Shown: one piece after another, positions 26,689 to 35,546 of the stretch
Layout of the letters: each line of letters begins with the position of its first letter
Numbering within the stretch: position 1 is the stretch's first letter
Source of the DNA: an uncultured Alphaproteobacteria bacterium
GTDB lineage: Bacteria > Pseudomonadota > Alphaproteobacteria > HIMB59
Direction: 5' to 3'
NCBI GenBank assembly: GCA_902521465.1
Contig: CABYRL010000006.1
Location: 1-64,000, forward strand
DNA: 64,000 nucleotides
Notes under the pieces: generated by a model
What the model was told of the DNA's origin: nothing
The model's input: only the letters and a program-made list of their open reading frames with translations
Database searches by the model: none
Made by a program: the position numbers and the translations under genes

Positions 26689-27105
26689 TTAAAAAGGTCT
26701 TACAACTACAAGTATTACAATTAAAATTAGAAGAACAGTAGGCACTTCATTGATTATTCTTAGATATTTTGAGGTATAGTCTCTAAAATTACTCTCTAGA
26801 CTTTTTCTTATTTTACTTAAATACATATGAAATGCAGAGAGAATAACAATTAATATAATTTTCAAAAAAAGCCATAATTCAAAACCTACATAATGGATAA
26901 GGGCTAAACCAAATACCCAAGTCAATATCATTGCTGGGTTCATTATAATTTTTAGCAATTTGTATTCCATTTTTTGAAATACACTATTCATTTCAGGATT
27001 GGTTATGTTTTCTACATGATAAACAAAAAGTCTTGGTAAATAAAATAACCCAGCGAACCATGATACAAAAGATATGATATGTAAAATTTTTAATAACTCA
27101 TACAT
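26689..27105 (-). CDS. hemJ: Protoporphyrinogen IX oxidase HemJ
   Basis: A 138-aa protein with four helices. It has KILHIISFVSWFAGLFYLPRLFVYH (His about residue 9, and RLFVYH at about 25-30), MNPAMILTWVFGLAL and FLKIILIVILSAFHMYL, which match HemJ, the heme-binding membrane oxidase that makes protoporphyrin IX in most alphaproteobacteria. It lies between hemF and the MATE gene in the minus-strand heme operon, exactly where its step falls between HemF and HemH. Confidence 0.9.
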   Translation of the reverse strand: MYELLKILHIISFVSWFAGLFYLPRLFVYHVENITNPEMNSVFQKMEYKLLKIIMNPAMILTWVFGLALIHYVGFELWLFLKIILIVILSAFHMYLSKIRKSLESNFRDYTSKYLRIINEVPTVLLILIVILVVVRPF

Positions 27106-27109
27106 TTTG

Positions 27110-27931
27110 TTACCATTTAGCCTCTGGAGGCATTGACATTAATATAGCATCAATATTACCACCAGTTTTTAATCCAAATAATGTCCCTCTATCATAAAGC
27201 AAATTAAATTCCACGTAACGAGATCTTTTTTTTGAGAGAGCATCTAAGTCATCTTGATTAAAGTTAAAATCTTTTTTTCTTTTTGAGTTTTCAATTACAA
27301 AATTAACAAAGAATTGGCCAACATCTTTTATGAATGATAAATCCTTATCAAAGTCTGTATTGATGTAATCAAAAAAAATCCCTCCTATACCTCTACTTTC
27401 TTTTCGATGCTCTAAATAAAAGTATTCATCACATTGTTTTTTAAATTTTTCATAATAAGTTGAATTATGTTGATCACATGTTCGTTGGAGACCCTGATGA
27501 AAATTATCTTTTTCTAATTTTTCAGGTATTGCAGGGGTTAAATCACAACCACCACCAAACCATTGTTTTCCTTTTGTGGTTATGTACCTAGTGTTAAAAT
27601 GAGCTGCAGCAATTTTCGGGTTTTTCATGTGAGCTACGACTGAGATACCACTGGCCCAAAAGCTCGGATCCTCTTCGGTTCCCGGCATTGATTTTTTAAA
27701 TTCTTCACTAAAATTACCATGCACTGTTGAAATATTTACTCCTACTTTTTCAAATATTTCTCCTTTTAGTAAGGACATCAAACCTCCACCACCACCAGGT
27801 CTTTGCCACTCTTTTTCTATAAATTCAGACCCATCAAGCTTTTGTATTGATCCAACCATTTGATTTCGAAGTTCTCGAAACCACTTTTCTGCTTTAGTTT
27901 GTTGATTTTTTATTTGATCACTCATACCCAC
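27110..27931 (-). CDS. hemF: Oxygen-dependent coproporphyrinogen III oxidase
   Basis: A 273-aa aerobic oxidase that decarboxylates coproporphyrinogen III to protoporphyrinogen IX. Family landmarks include WQRPGGGGGLMSLLKGEIFEK, STVHGNF, FNTRYI, WFGGGCDLTP, HRKESRGIGGIFFDY and RYVEFNLLYDRGTLFGLKTGG. It overlaps hemH by 10 bases; a Met at residue 3 is an alternative start. Only the O2-dependent enzyme is seen, with no hemN in the window, which fits an aerobic lifestyle. Confidence 0.95.
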   Translation of the reverse strand: MGMSDQIKNQQTKAEKWFRELRNQMVGSIQKLDGSEFIEKEWQRPGGGGGLMSLLKGEIFEKVGVNISTVHGNFSEEFKKSMPGTEEDPSFWASGISVVAHMKNPKIAAAHFNTRYITTKGKQWFGGGCDLTPAIPEKLEKDNFHQGLQRTCDQHNSTYYEKFKKQCDEYFYLEHRKESRGIGGIFFDYINTDFDKDLSFIKDVGQFFVNFVIENSKRKKDFNFNQDDLDALSKKRSRYVEFNLLYDRGTLFGLKTGGNIDAILMSMPPEAKW

Positions 27932-28944
27932 CCATGTAGTTCGTTTTCTATCAACGAAGTGAGTAGGAGTATATGATCTTCCCGATCATTTAGACAAGGA
28001 ATATATCCAAATTCCTTTCCACCATTTTCCATGAATATTTCTCTATTTTCCTCGTTAAGTTCTTCTATTGTCTCGAGACAATCTGAGGAAAAAGCAGGAC
28101 TTATAACATGAATGTGGTCTGTACCATTTTTTGCTAAGCTCTCTATAGTTTTATCTGTGTAAGGTTGAAGCCATTCAGCTGGTCCAAATCTAGATTGAAA
28201 TGTGGTCATATAACTTTCCTCAGATAAGCCCATGGTCTCTGCCACCAACCTAGTAGTTTTTCTGCAAAAACAATGATACGGATCCCCTTTATCTAAATAT
28301 TTTTTTGGAACACCATGATAGCTAAATATGATTTTTTTTGGTTTTGAATTTTTAGTCCAAAATTCTTCAATGCTATTTTTTAGAGCTTTAATATAAAGTT
28401 CATTTTCGTAATATCCTCCAATAAAACGAAGAGATGGTACCCAACGCCAACTTTTTAATTCTTCTGCAACAGCATCAAACGTTGAGCCCGTTGTAGCCGC
28501 ACAATATTGAGGGTATAAAGGTAAAATAATAATACGATCACAATTTTGATTTCTAAGATTATTTAAACCCTTAGAGATGCTAGGGTTCCCATAACGCATT
28601 CCAATATCAAATACGATATTTTGATATTTCTTATTAATAAATTCTTTTATTTTCGATAATTGGTTTTTTGTATGGAATAGAAGAGGTGAACCTTCCTCTG
28701 TCCAAACAGATTTGTAATTTTTAGCTGACTTTGCTGGTCGAGTATTTAAAACTATTCCATTAAGAATAGGCCACCAAATAGCTTTTGGTGTTTCTATGAC
28801 ACGTTCATCTGATAGAAATTGCTTTAGATAAGTCTTTAAAGACGACTTAGTTGGTTCATCTGGTGTTCCTAAATTTGTGATCAAAATACCAGTCTTAAGA
28901 CCAGAGCCATGAACGTAGAGTTTATTACCTTTAAATGAAGCCAT
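27922..28944 (-). CDS. hemH: Ferrochelatase
   Basis: A 340-aa ferrochelatase that inserts Fe2+ into protoporphyrin IX. Motifs: ILITNLGTPDEP (about residues 20-31), FLSDERVIE, LPLYPQY (about 141), FSYHGVPKKY with the metal-site His (about 208), FQSRFGPAEWLQPYT (about 250-264) and ISPAFSSDCLETIEE (about 286-300). It is 18 bases downstream of hemE and overlaps hemF. It is probably peripheral to the membrane, near HemJ. Confidence 0.95.
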   Translation of the reverse strand: MASFKGNKLYVHGSGLKTGILITNLGTPDEPTKSSLKTYLKQFLSDERVIETPKAIWWPILNGIVLNTRPAKSAKNYKSVWTEEGSPLLFHTKNQLSKIKEFINKKYQNIVFDIGMRYGNPSISKGLNNLRNQNCDRIIILPLYPQYCAATTGSTFDAVAEELKSWRWVPSLRFIGGYYENELYIKALKNSIEEFWTKNSKPKKIIFSYHGVPKKYLDKGDPYHCFCRKTTRLVAETMGLSEESYMTTFQSRFGPAEWLQPYTDKTIESLAKNGTDHIHVISPAFSSDCLETIEELNEENREIFMENGGKEFGYIPCLNDREDHILLLTSLIENELHGWV

Positions 28945-28962
28945 TGAAAAACATTACGATTC

Positions 28963-29979
28963 TTATGATAACTTAGTTCTTATCTTTTCTATGAATAAAT
29001 GAACATTAGCCTCAGGAGTAGTTTTTTTTACACCGTGATCGAGGCTAGCAATCCACCCAGATCTATGAGATGGCTCACTCTGTAAGCATTTCTCAATATA
29101 TTTATCAATATAATCAGAAAAGGATTTAGTGTCCTCCATAGCTAACAAATCATTTGAAAAATTCCCCTGTAAAGATAAATGTGTCTTTGGTAATTCAGTG
29201 AAAACCTCCAAATTAGTTCCAAAAACTGTAAGTTTTAAATTTTTTAAATTTTGTAATTTATTAAATTTAGTTTGAGAAATTTCTTTAGTGAAATATCCAA
29301 TCTTATTTGGATAACAATTTGAAATTTTAACTAAAAAAGGAATAACGAATTCATCAAAATCTTTATCATTTAGTTTATTAGCTTCAGTATCAAATATCAT
29401 TAACAAATCAATGTCATTTTGTAACTGAATTTGTATATTTTTTTGTATTAACATTTCTAAAACGGGCAGAGTTTGTTGAAATAGTGTTTGTGATACAGGA
29501 TTATTCCTCGTTGCAAAATGGTATAAGGTTACAGGTCCACCAGTAAATCCAATTAAGGATTTATCATTTGATAGTTCATTTCTAATGTGTTTGAGAGATA
29601 TATTTTGAAAATCTATAAAACTTTCAAATTCATCAATATTAAATTCGGATATCATTTTTGAACTTAAATTTTTTTCAAACATTGGTCCAGGATTAAACTT
29701 TAAACTCATACCTAAATAATCTAAAGGAAAAAGAATATCACTAAACAATATTGCAGCATCAAAATCGAATTCAAAAATAGGTCCAAGTGTTACCTCACAA
29801 GCAAGCTCAGGCTCTTTACATAATTGTTCAAAAGAATATTTTTCTTTTAATTTTCTGTAATGCTGATGATATCGACCAGCTTGTCTCATAAACCAAATTG
29901 GAGGAATTTTTTGTTCAACTTTATTTAAGGCATTAAAAAAATTCTTGTTATAAGTATTTTGCAATATCTCTAGCTCCAT
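28963..29979 (-). CDS. hemE: Uroporphyrinogen III decarboxylase
   Basis: A 338-aa cytoplasmic TIM-barrel enzyme that removes four carboxyl groups from uroporphyrinogen III. It has the signature PPIWFMRQAGRYHQHYR (about residues 26-42), FSDILFPLDYLGM (about 79-91), GFTGGPVTLYHF (about 144) and SLDHGVKKTTPEANV near the C-terminus. Its start lies 32 bases inside the end of hemB, an unusually long overlap for this operon; no better start is available before the signature. Confidence 0.94.
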   Translation of the reverse strand: MELEILQNTYNKNFFNALNKVEQKIPPIWFMRQAGRYHQHYRKLKEKYSFEQLCKEPELACEVTLGPIFEFDFDAAILFSDILFPLDYLGMSLKFNPGPMFEKNLSSKMISEFNIDEFESFIDFQNISLKHIRNELSNDKSLIGFTGGPVTLYHFATRNNPVSQTLFQQTLPVLEMLIQKNIQIQLQNDIDLLMIFDTEANKLNDKDFDEFVIPFLVKISNCYPNKIGYFTKEISQTKFNKLQNLKNLKLTVFGTNLEVFTELPKTHLSLQGNFSNDLLAMEDTKSFSDYIDKYIEKCLQSEPSHRSGWIASLDHGVKKTTPEANVHLFIEKIRTKLS

Positions 29980-30871
29980 AAGTAATAATAAAATCTGCTT
30001 GAGCTCTTTTGAGTACCGTTAAAGACTCTAGGAGCAAATCTACATAATTGCCAAATTTAGCTTTACTGAGCATTTGTAAACTAGCATATTCACCACTTAC
30101 TTGGTACGCACCAGTGGGAAGCAGTGTCTCATATTTTATATCTCTTATTAAATCTATTGAAGTCATTCCAGGCTTAACCATTAAATAATTTGCACCTTGA
30201 GCTGCATTACTAATTGAGCTTTTAATCGCCTTTACTTTGTCTTCAACAGGTAATTGATATGATGATCTATCAAATCCCTGTGGTGATGATTTTGCAACAT
30301 TTCTAAATGGGCCGTAGAAGTGACTTTTAAATTTTGTTGAATAACTCATTATTTGAGAATTTGAAAAACCATTTTGAACAAATATTTTTCTCAAATATTT
30401 AGTCGTATTTTTCATCATGTCACTTGGTGCAATTATATCAGCTCCCGCCTCAAGATATGTATTAGCCGCTAATCCTAAAGAGTAATGTGTCTTATTAAGA
30501 TCAATTGATTTTTTATGAGTAACTCCACAATGCCCATCCACAGTTATAGAGCATAAGCATGTATCTATAAGTAGAACTATATCTTTTCCAAAATAATTTT
30601 TAATTTTTCTTATAACTTCATAGTGAAAGCTAAAGTCCTCCGGATGTTTTTGTTTTTTATTTGGAACGATAAAAAGAAGAAAATTATTAATACCTTTTTT
30701 TAAATCCTTTTCAATTGCCTTAATTATAGATGAAGATGACCAACTCTTATTATCACCTAATCCTTTAATTTCCTTTGAATTTTTTACTTTTTGATCCACA
30801 AATAAAGGTTGAATTAAAATTTTCTTTTTAAGAGATTTTGACTGATCAATAGGGAAATAATTTTTAATCAT
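29948..30871 (-). CDS. hemB: Delta-aminolevulinic acid dehydratase (porphobilinogen synthase)
   Basis: A 307-aa enzyme that condenses two ALA molecules to porphobilinogen. Two catalytic lysines are evident in SYSTKFKSHFYGPFR (about residues 176-190) and YLMVKPGM (about 229-236). A metal-type site is seen in DTCLCSITVDGHCGV (about 108-122), which retains Cys at zinc positions where many alphaproteobacteria have Asp. It is about 20 residues shorter than usual at the N-terminus. It overlaps hemC by 4 bases and hemE by 32. Confidence 0.93.
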   Translation of the reverse strand: MIKNYFPIDQSKSLKKKILIQPLFVDQKVKNSKEIKGLGDNKSWSSSSIIKAIEKDLKKGINNFLLFIVPNKKQKHPEDFSFHYEVIRKIKNYFGKDIVLLIDTCLCSITVDGHCGVTHKKSIDLNKTHYSLGLAANTYLEAGADIIAPSDMMKNTTKYLRKIFVQNGFSNSQIMSYSTKFKSHFYGPFRNVAKSSPQGFDRSSYQLPVEDKVKAIKSSISNAAQGANYLMVKPGMTSIDLIRDIKYETLLPTGAYQVSGEYASLQMLSKAKFGNYVDLLLESLTVLKRAQADFIITYGARDIAKYL

Positions 30872-32346
30872 TTAAGTTCAAAATTTTTAAAATCATCATA
30901 AGTAAGATATACATTTAATTGATTTTTAGGAATAAATTTAGAAATATGAAGATACGTTTGACCAGGTCCACACGAATTACGCTTATTTAGTATTTCTGGT
31001 CTTAGTTGTATAGCTAATTTAAATGCAGAGAAGCTCATCCAATAAAAACTCTCCGCTACAAACAAATTATCAATCGTATTGTCATTAATCAAAGGGACTA
31101 AACTATAGTGTGATATAACAGGGAATTTTTTATTTAGCATATTTCCTTCATATGTAAGTTTATAAGTAGGTTTTTGATTATCTTTATAAAAATATTCAGT
31201 TTCTCGATAATTTTCACCAAAACTATCGAGGGAAGAATTTACAAGAATGCCCATTTTACTTATTTTTTTCCAAGAACTAACGCCGGAAGTTATAAGATTT
31301 GATACACTTTTTAAAGATTTAAACTCTTTAAATTCTGATCTTGTGGCCAAAACATTTTTATTTTTTACTGTTTTATTAAATTCATGCAAATTTCTCTGAA
31401 ACATTTGATATTTTGATAAGCTTGAGGGAAATATATTTTTAACTTTTTTAACTTTTTTATTATTTAGATATTTTTTTTCTTTAAAATATTTTTTTGTTTG
31501 ATTATCTTTCCCTTGTGCAAATAAGATTTTTTCATTTAGAATATTTTCAATAGTTACACCTACATCTAAATTGCAACCACCTCCCCATTTGTATAAATAT
31601 TTTCTCTCTCTTTGACAATCATCTAACGAAGGTAAATGATTAATTTTTTTCAATATTTTTTCTATTTTTTGATCATCTCTCCTATATTCCAAAGCAATAC
31701 ATCCTTGAGCTGCCGCACTAGGAAATTCAGAAATTGGTAAAATTATTTTCTCAAACTTTTTAAATTTTAATTTAAAATTTCTATAATCTATTTTATTAAT
31801 TTTTTCTCCATATTTAAAAATTCTATCTATAGCAGCTTTAGCCATAAATACCCCATCCTCTTCTGAGGAATTTAATATTTTTTCCAGCCTTGATGGTACG
31901 TTTCCCCTAATGTCGAATGGCTTCAATTCTTCAAAGGGTAAAAACTCTCTTAATTTTTTTAAATAATATTTTCTTCTAGGAGAGGATGTCCCTATAACTA
32001 ATTTTTTTTTATTTAATGAAGTCTTTTTAATAAGAATAACATCTCTTGGATCATCTCTTTTGAGACAAATAAAAGAGGTCTTATATAGATTTTTAACAGG
32101 AAGATCTTTGAATGAATGAACTACCACATCTGCATCTTTTAAAATTAATTTTTTTGAGAGAGAATTTGTAAATATTCCAAATCCATTTTGTTCCCAAGCT
32201 TTAGCTGACATGTCCGTGTCACCAACGCTTGATGAATAATGTGTATCAATTATATTTTTTTGTATTTTATTTATTTCTATTTCCGCAATGTGAGTCTGAA
32301 TTTTAGCGAGAAAACTTTTTCTTGATAACAAAACAATCTTTTTCAT
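30868..32346 (-). CDS. hemC: Hydroxymethylbilane synthase with C-terminal extension (possible HemC-HemD fusion)
   Basis: Residues 1 to about 300 are a complete porphobilinogen deaminase: DADVVVHSFKDLP (about 71), GTSSPRRKYYL (about 119), FDIRGNVPSRL (about 144), PSAAAQGCIALE (about 209) and the dipyrromethane-cofactor Cys in WGGGCNLDVG (C258). A ~160-residue C-terminal domain follows (about 331-492), with ITSGVSSWKKISKMGILV, NSSLDSFGEN, FYWMSFSAF and SCGPGQTY. It is not a textbook HemD, but HemD is the only missing step in the cluster, so a divergent uroporphyrinogen III synthase is the best guess. I take the Met before KKIVLLSRKS as start; the frame is open 12 codons further. Confidence 0.88.
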   Translation of the reverse strand: MKKIVLLSRKSFLAKIQTHIAEIEINKIQKNIIDTHYSSSVGDTDMSAKAWEQNGFGIFTNSLSKKLILKDADVVVHSFKDLPVKNLYKTSFICLKRDDPRDVILIKKTSLNKKKLVIGTSSPRRKYYLKKLREFLPFEELKPFDIRGNVPSRLEKILNSSEEDGVFMAKAAIDRIFKYGEKINKIDYRNFKLKFKKFEKIILPISEFPSAAAQGCIALEYRRDDQKIEKILKKINHLPSLDDCQRERKYLYKWGGGCNLDVGVTIENILNEKILFAQGKDNQTKKYFKEKKYLNNKKVKKVKNIFPSSLSKYQMFQRNLHEFNKTVKNKNVLATRSEFKEFKSLKSVSNLITSGVSSWKKISKMGILVNSSLDSFGENYRETEYFYKDNQKPTYKLTYEGNMLNKKFPVISHYSLVPLINDNTIDNLFVAESFYWMSFSAFKLAIQLRPEILNKRNSCGPGQTYLHISKFIPKNQLNVYLTYDDFKNFELK

Positions 32347-32463
32347 AACCATTGATGACATTAAGAAATAACAAATAATCAACGCTAATACAATTTAAGC
32401 GAGACTTATTGGTCAATATGTACTTATTTCAAAATATGTTATAGCTAAATAACGTTTGAAATT

Positions 32464-33141
32464 ATGACACAAAAAGCAGTTTTAATTGTCGGAGCAGGAT
32501 CAGGTTTAAGTGCTTCTTTGGCTAGAGCATTTAAATCAAAGGGGATGAAAATCGTACTTGCTGCTAGAAACATAGACAAACTTGACAGTTTAAAAAAAGA
32601 GATCGACGCTTTAGTTTTTAAGTGTGACTCAACGGAAAATAACAGTGTTCAAAATTTATTTTTGCAGACTGACTCAATTATAGGCACTCCAGAAATTGTT
32701 ATCTATAATCCATCTCTTAGAATTGTAAAACCTTTTATTGAATACGATCCTGATGAAATGCTTCAATCAATTAAAGTAAATAGTTATGGGGCTTTTCTAG
32801 TAGCACATGAATCAGTAAAAAGAATGTTAAAAATAGGAAAAGGTAATATTTTTTTCACTGGATCATCTGCAAGTGTAAAGGGTTTTGCCAAATCTGCGTC
32901 CTTTGCTATGGGAAAGTTTGGTTTGAGAGGCTTAGCACAATCTTTGGCAAGAGAGTTGCACCCACAAAATATTCATATAGGTCATTTCGTTATAGATGGA
33001 GGAATTGGCAAAGAACCAGTTGGAAATTATCAAATGATACACCCTGATGAAATTGCAAAACAATACCTAAATTTTTATTTACAGGATAAAAAAGCTTGGT
33101 CATGGGAAATTGAAATTAGAACAAACACTGAAAAATTTTAG
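32464..33141 (+). CDS. SDR-family oxidoreductase with Phe at the catalytic Tyr position
   Basis: A 225-aa short-chain dehydrogenase. It has the NAD(P) motif VGAGSGLSASLAR (residues 9-21), an AARN segment after the second strand suggesting NADP, and FFTGSSASVKGFA with the catalytic Ser. The usual YxxxK appears as FAMGK (about 148-152): Tyr replaced by Phe, Lys kept. This substitution occurs in a recognisable proteobacterial SDR subfamily (KFGLRGLAQSLAREL and HFVIDGGI are typical). The substrate is unknown. It is 9 bases upstream of the luciferase-like gene, so the two form an operon. Confidence 0.85.
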   Translation: MTQKAVLIVGAGSGLSASLARAFKSKGMKIVLAARNIDKLDSLKKEIDALVFKCDSTENNSVQNLFLQTDSIIGTPEIVIYNPSLRIVKPFIEYDPDEMLQSIKVNSYGAFLVAHESVKRMLKIGKGNIFFTGSSASVKGFAKSASFAMGKFGLRGLAQSLARELHPQNIHIGHFVIDGGIGKEPVGNYQMIHPDEIAKQYLNFYLQDKKAWSWEIEIRTNTEKF

Positions 33142-33150
33142 AGGAACACC

Positions 33151-34170
33151 TTGGAAATAGGTATAGACAGTTTTGCAGATAAAAGAGAGGGCTCAGATAG
33201 TGTTAAAGCCATTAATAATGTTATTGATAGAATTATTTTTGCAGATGAAGTTGGATTAAATTCATTTGGAATAGGAGAGCATCATAGAAAAGAATTTTTA
33301 GACTCAGCCCCATTTATGATATTATCTGCAGCTGCAGCACAAACAAAAAATATTAAGTTAATAAGTGCTGTAACTGTTTTAAGTGCAGCAGATCCTGTTC
33401 GTGTATTTCAAAACTTGTCTACTCTTGATCTGATATCCGGAGGTAGAGCAGAAATGGTAGCTGGAAGAGGATCATTTTCTGAAGCCTTTCCATTGTTTGG
33501 TTTGGATTTCAAAGATTATGATGAATTGTTTATTGAAAAACTCGGTTTACTTTTGAAAATTAGAGAAAATGAATTTGTTAGTTGGTCTGGTAAATTTAGA
33601 CCTTCGATAAATAATTTACCTATTTATCCAAGGCCTATTCAAAACCCTGTCCCAATTTGGTTAGGTGTTGGTGGCACACCTCAATCCTTTGCTAGAGCAG
33701 GTTCAATGGGCTTACCTCTAATGATTGCCATTATTGGAGGCAATACTCATCGCTTTAGGCCTTTGGTAGATATTTATCGACAGGCGGGTAAAGAAGCAGG
33801 ACACCCGCCAGAAAAACTCTCTGTAGGACTTCATTCACTGGGATATGTCGCAAATAGTATGGATGAAGCAATAGATTTGTATTATGAGGGTTATCATAAA
33901 ATGTTTACAAAAATTGGAAAAGAAAGAGGTTGGGGTCCTGTGACGAGAGACCAATTTGACAATCAAATTAGTCCATTAGGAGCTATAGTTTTAGGCGATC
34001 CTGATCAGGTCGCTGAAAAGATTATCAGACATAGTCAAGCCCTTGGAGGTATTGATAGATTCCAATTTCAAATGGATATAGCCGATATTACCCATGAAAA
34101 TTTAATCAAATCTATTGAACTGATTGGCAAAGAAGTAATTCCTAGGATAAATAGGACAAAAAGCCCCTAA
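33151..34170 (+). CDS. LLM-class flavin-dependent oxidoreductase
   Basis: A 339-aa TIM-barrel flavin monooxygenase-like protein of the bacterial luciferase superfamily. It has GIGEHHRKEFLDSAPF (about residues 40-55), SAVTVLSAADPVRVFQNLSTLDLISGGRAEMVAGRGSF-type FMN site sequence (about 76-108), and VPIWLGVGGTPQSFARA (about 168-184). It begins with TTG, supported by GAGGA 5 bases upstream. Its substrate cannot be inferred; the paired SDR suggests a two-step oxidation. The stop codon lies in a mismatched hairpin (34160-34181), which may slow transcription before hemA. Confidence 0.85.
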   Translation: MEIGIDSFADKREGSDSVKAINNVIDRIIFADEVGLNSFGIGEHHRKEFLDSAPFMILSAAAAQTKNIKLISAVTVLSAADPVRVFQNLSTLDLISGGRAEMVAGRGSFSEAFPLFGLDFKDYDELFIEKLGLLLKIRENEFVSWSGKFRPSINNLPIYPRPIQNPVPIWLGVGGTPQSFARAGSMGLPLMIAIIGGNTHRFRPLVDIYRQAGKEAGHPPEKLSVGLHSLGYVANSMDEAIDLYYEGYHKMFTKIGKERGWGPVTRDQFDNQISPLGAIVLGDPDQVAEKIIRHSQALGGIDRFQFQMDIADITHENLIKSIELIGKEVIPRINRTKSP

Positions 34171-34233
34171 TTAGAGGCTTTATGCGTCTTTATTGCAGTA
34201 TCTTTTAGATTAGTAAAAAATAAATTAATATTT

Positions 34234-35502
34234 GTGAAAAATCACAATTGGAAATCTAACTATTTAAGCACCCTTCAATCTGAAATTGATAAAATTAAGG
34301 ATGAAGGCCACTACAGAGTATTTAACAACATAGAAAGAAAAGCCGGACAGTATCCCAAAGCTACAAGACATAGCAATGGTCAAACCGAAGAGATTGATGT
34401 CTGGTGTTCAAATGATTACTTAGGCATGAGCCAGAACAAAGAAGTTATTTCCGCAATGCAATCAGCTGCTGAAAAGTTAGGAGCAGGAAGCGGAGGAACA
34501 AGGAATATATCAGGTACTACTAATTTCCATATTCAACTCGAAAAAGAAATCGCACTCTTACATAAAAAAGAAAGAGCTCTAGCATTTAATTCTGGATATA
34601 GTGCTAATGAGTCTGCACTAAAGTCTATCATATCTGCTTTTGATAATTGTTTAGTTTTAAGTGATGAACTAAATCACGCATCACTTATAGAGGGAATTCG
34701 TACAAGTAAAAAAGAAAAAGCTATTTATCGTCATAACGATGTAAAACACCTAAAGGACATTCTAAAGGGAGTAGATTTTTCTCGACCAAAAATTATCGTC
34801 TTGGAGTCTGTCTATTCAATGGAAGCTGATTTTGCGCCACTAGAAGACATTATTCAGGTTGCTCAGGATAATGGAGCATTAATATACTTAGATGAAGTTC
34901 ATGCTGTAGGTTTATACGGTCCCAATGCAGCAGGTGTAGCAGATCAAAAAGGATTATCTGAGCATATTGATATTATCAATGGAACATTGGCAAAAGCATT
35001 TGGTCTAGCTGGAGGTTACATAGCCTCGACTGAGACAATAATTGATTTTGTAAGAAGTTTTTCAAAAGGATTTATTTTCACAACATCCATGTGCCCAGCA
35101 GTAGCTGCTGGAAGTCTAGAGAGCATTAGACAAGTAAAGAAAAACAATGAAATTCGATCTTCATTCTTTGAGAATGTAGATTTTGTTAAAAAAGAACTAC
35201 GAACCGCAGGTATTCCTTTTTTAGACTCAGGCTCACATATAATCCCAGTATTAATTGGAGATAGCAAATTATGTAAAGAGATTAGTGATTTTCTTTTAAA
35301 TGAGCACCAAGTTTATGTTCAGCCTATTAATTATCCAACAGTCCCAAAAGGAACTGAGAGAATAAGAATAACTCCCACTCCATGTCATGACCCAGAGTCT
35401 ACTGAAAAATTTGTAGAAGCTTTGAAAGATGCTTGGTTTAAGTTTATGCCTCAGTTAGTTAAATTTGAAAATCAATTTACTAATAAAATCAAAGTAATTT
35501 AA
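34234..35502 (+). CDS. hemA: 5-aminolevulinate synthase (Shemin pathway)
   Basis: A 422-aa PLP enzyme that condenses glycine and succinyl-CoA to ALA, the first heme precursor in alphaproteobacteria. It has WCSNDYLGMSQN (about residues 57-68), AGSGGTRNISGTTNFH (about 84-99), DEVHAVGLYG and the PLP-Lys in GTLAKAFGLAGGY (about 251-263). It starts with GTG. It is the only heme gene on the plus strand, about 1.9 kb from the start of the hemC operon and facing away from it. No hemL or glutamyl-tRNA reductase is present in the window. Confidence 0.95.
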   Translation: MKNHNWKSNYLSTLQSEIDKIKDEGHYRVFNNIERKAGQYPKATRHSNGQTEEIDVWCSNDYLGMSQNKEVISAMQSAAEKLGAGSGGTRNISGTTNFHIQLEKEIALLHKKERALAFNSGYSANESALKSIISAFDNCLVLSDELNHASLIEGIRTSKKEKAIYRHNDVKHLKDILKGVDFSRPKIIVLESVYSMEADFAPLEDIIQVAQDNGALIYLDEVHAVGLYGPNAAGVADQKGLSEHIDIINGTLAKAFGLAGGYIASTETIIDFVRSFSKGFIFTTSMCPAVAAGSLESIRQVKKNNEIRSSFFENVDFVKKELRTAGIPFLDSGSHIIPVLIGDSKLCKEISDFLLNEHQVYVQPINYPTVPKGTERIRITPTPCHDPESTEKFVEALKDAWFKFMPQLVKFENQFTNKIKVI

Positions 35503-35546
35503 ACGCCTTATTTGATCAATCTTTACATTTGTTATAAAACATACTA

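Noticed and set aside
34160-34181. Intrinsic terminator after the luciferase-like gene
   Set aside because: The stem has a mismatch and is followed by TATGCG rather than a U-tract; mentioned only in the gene entry.
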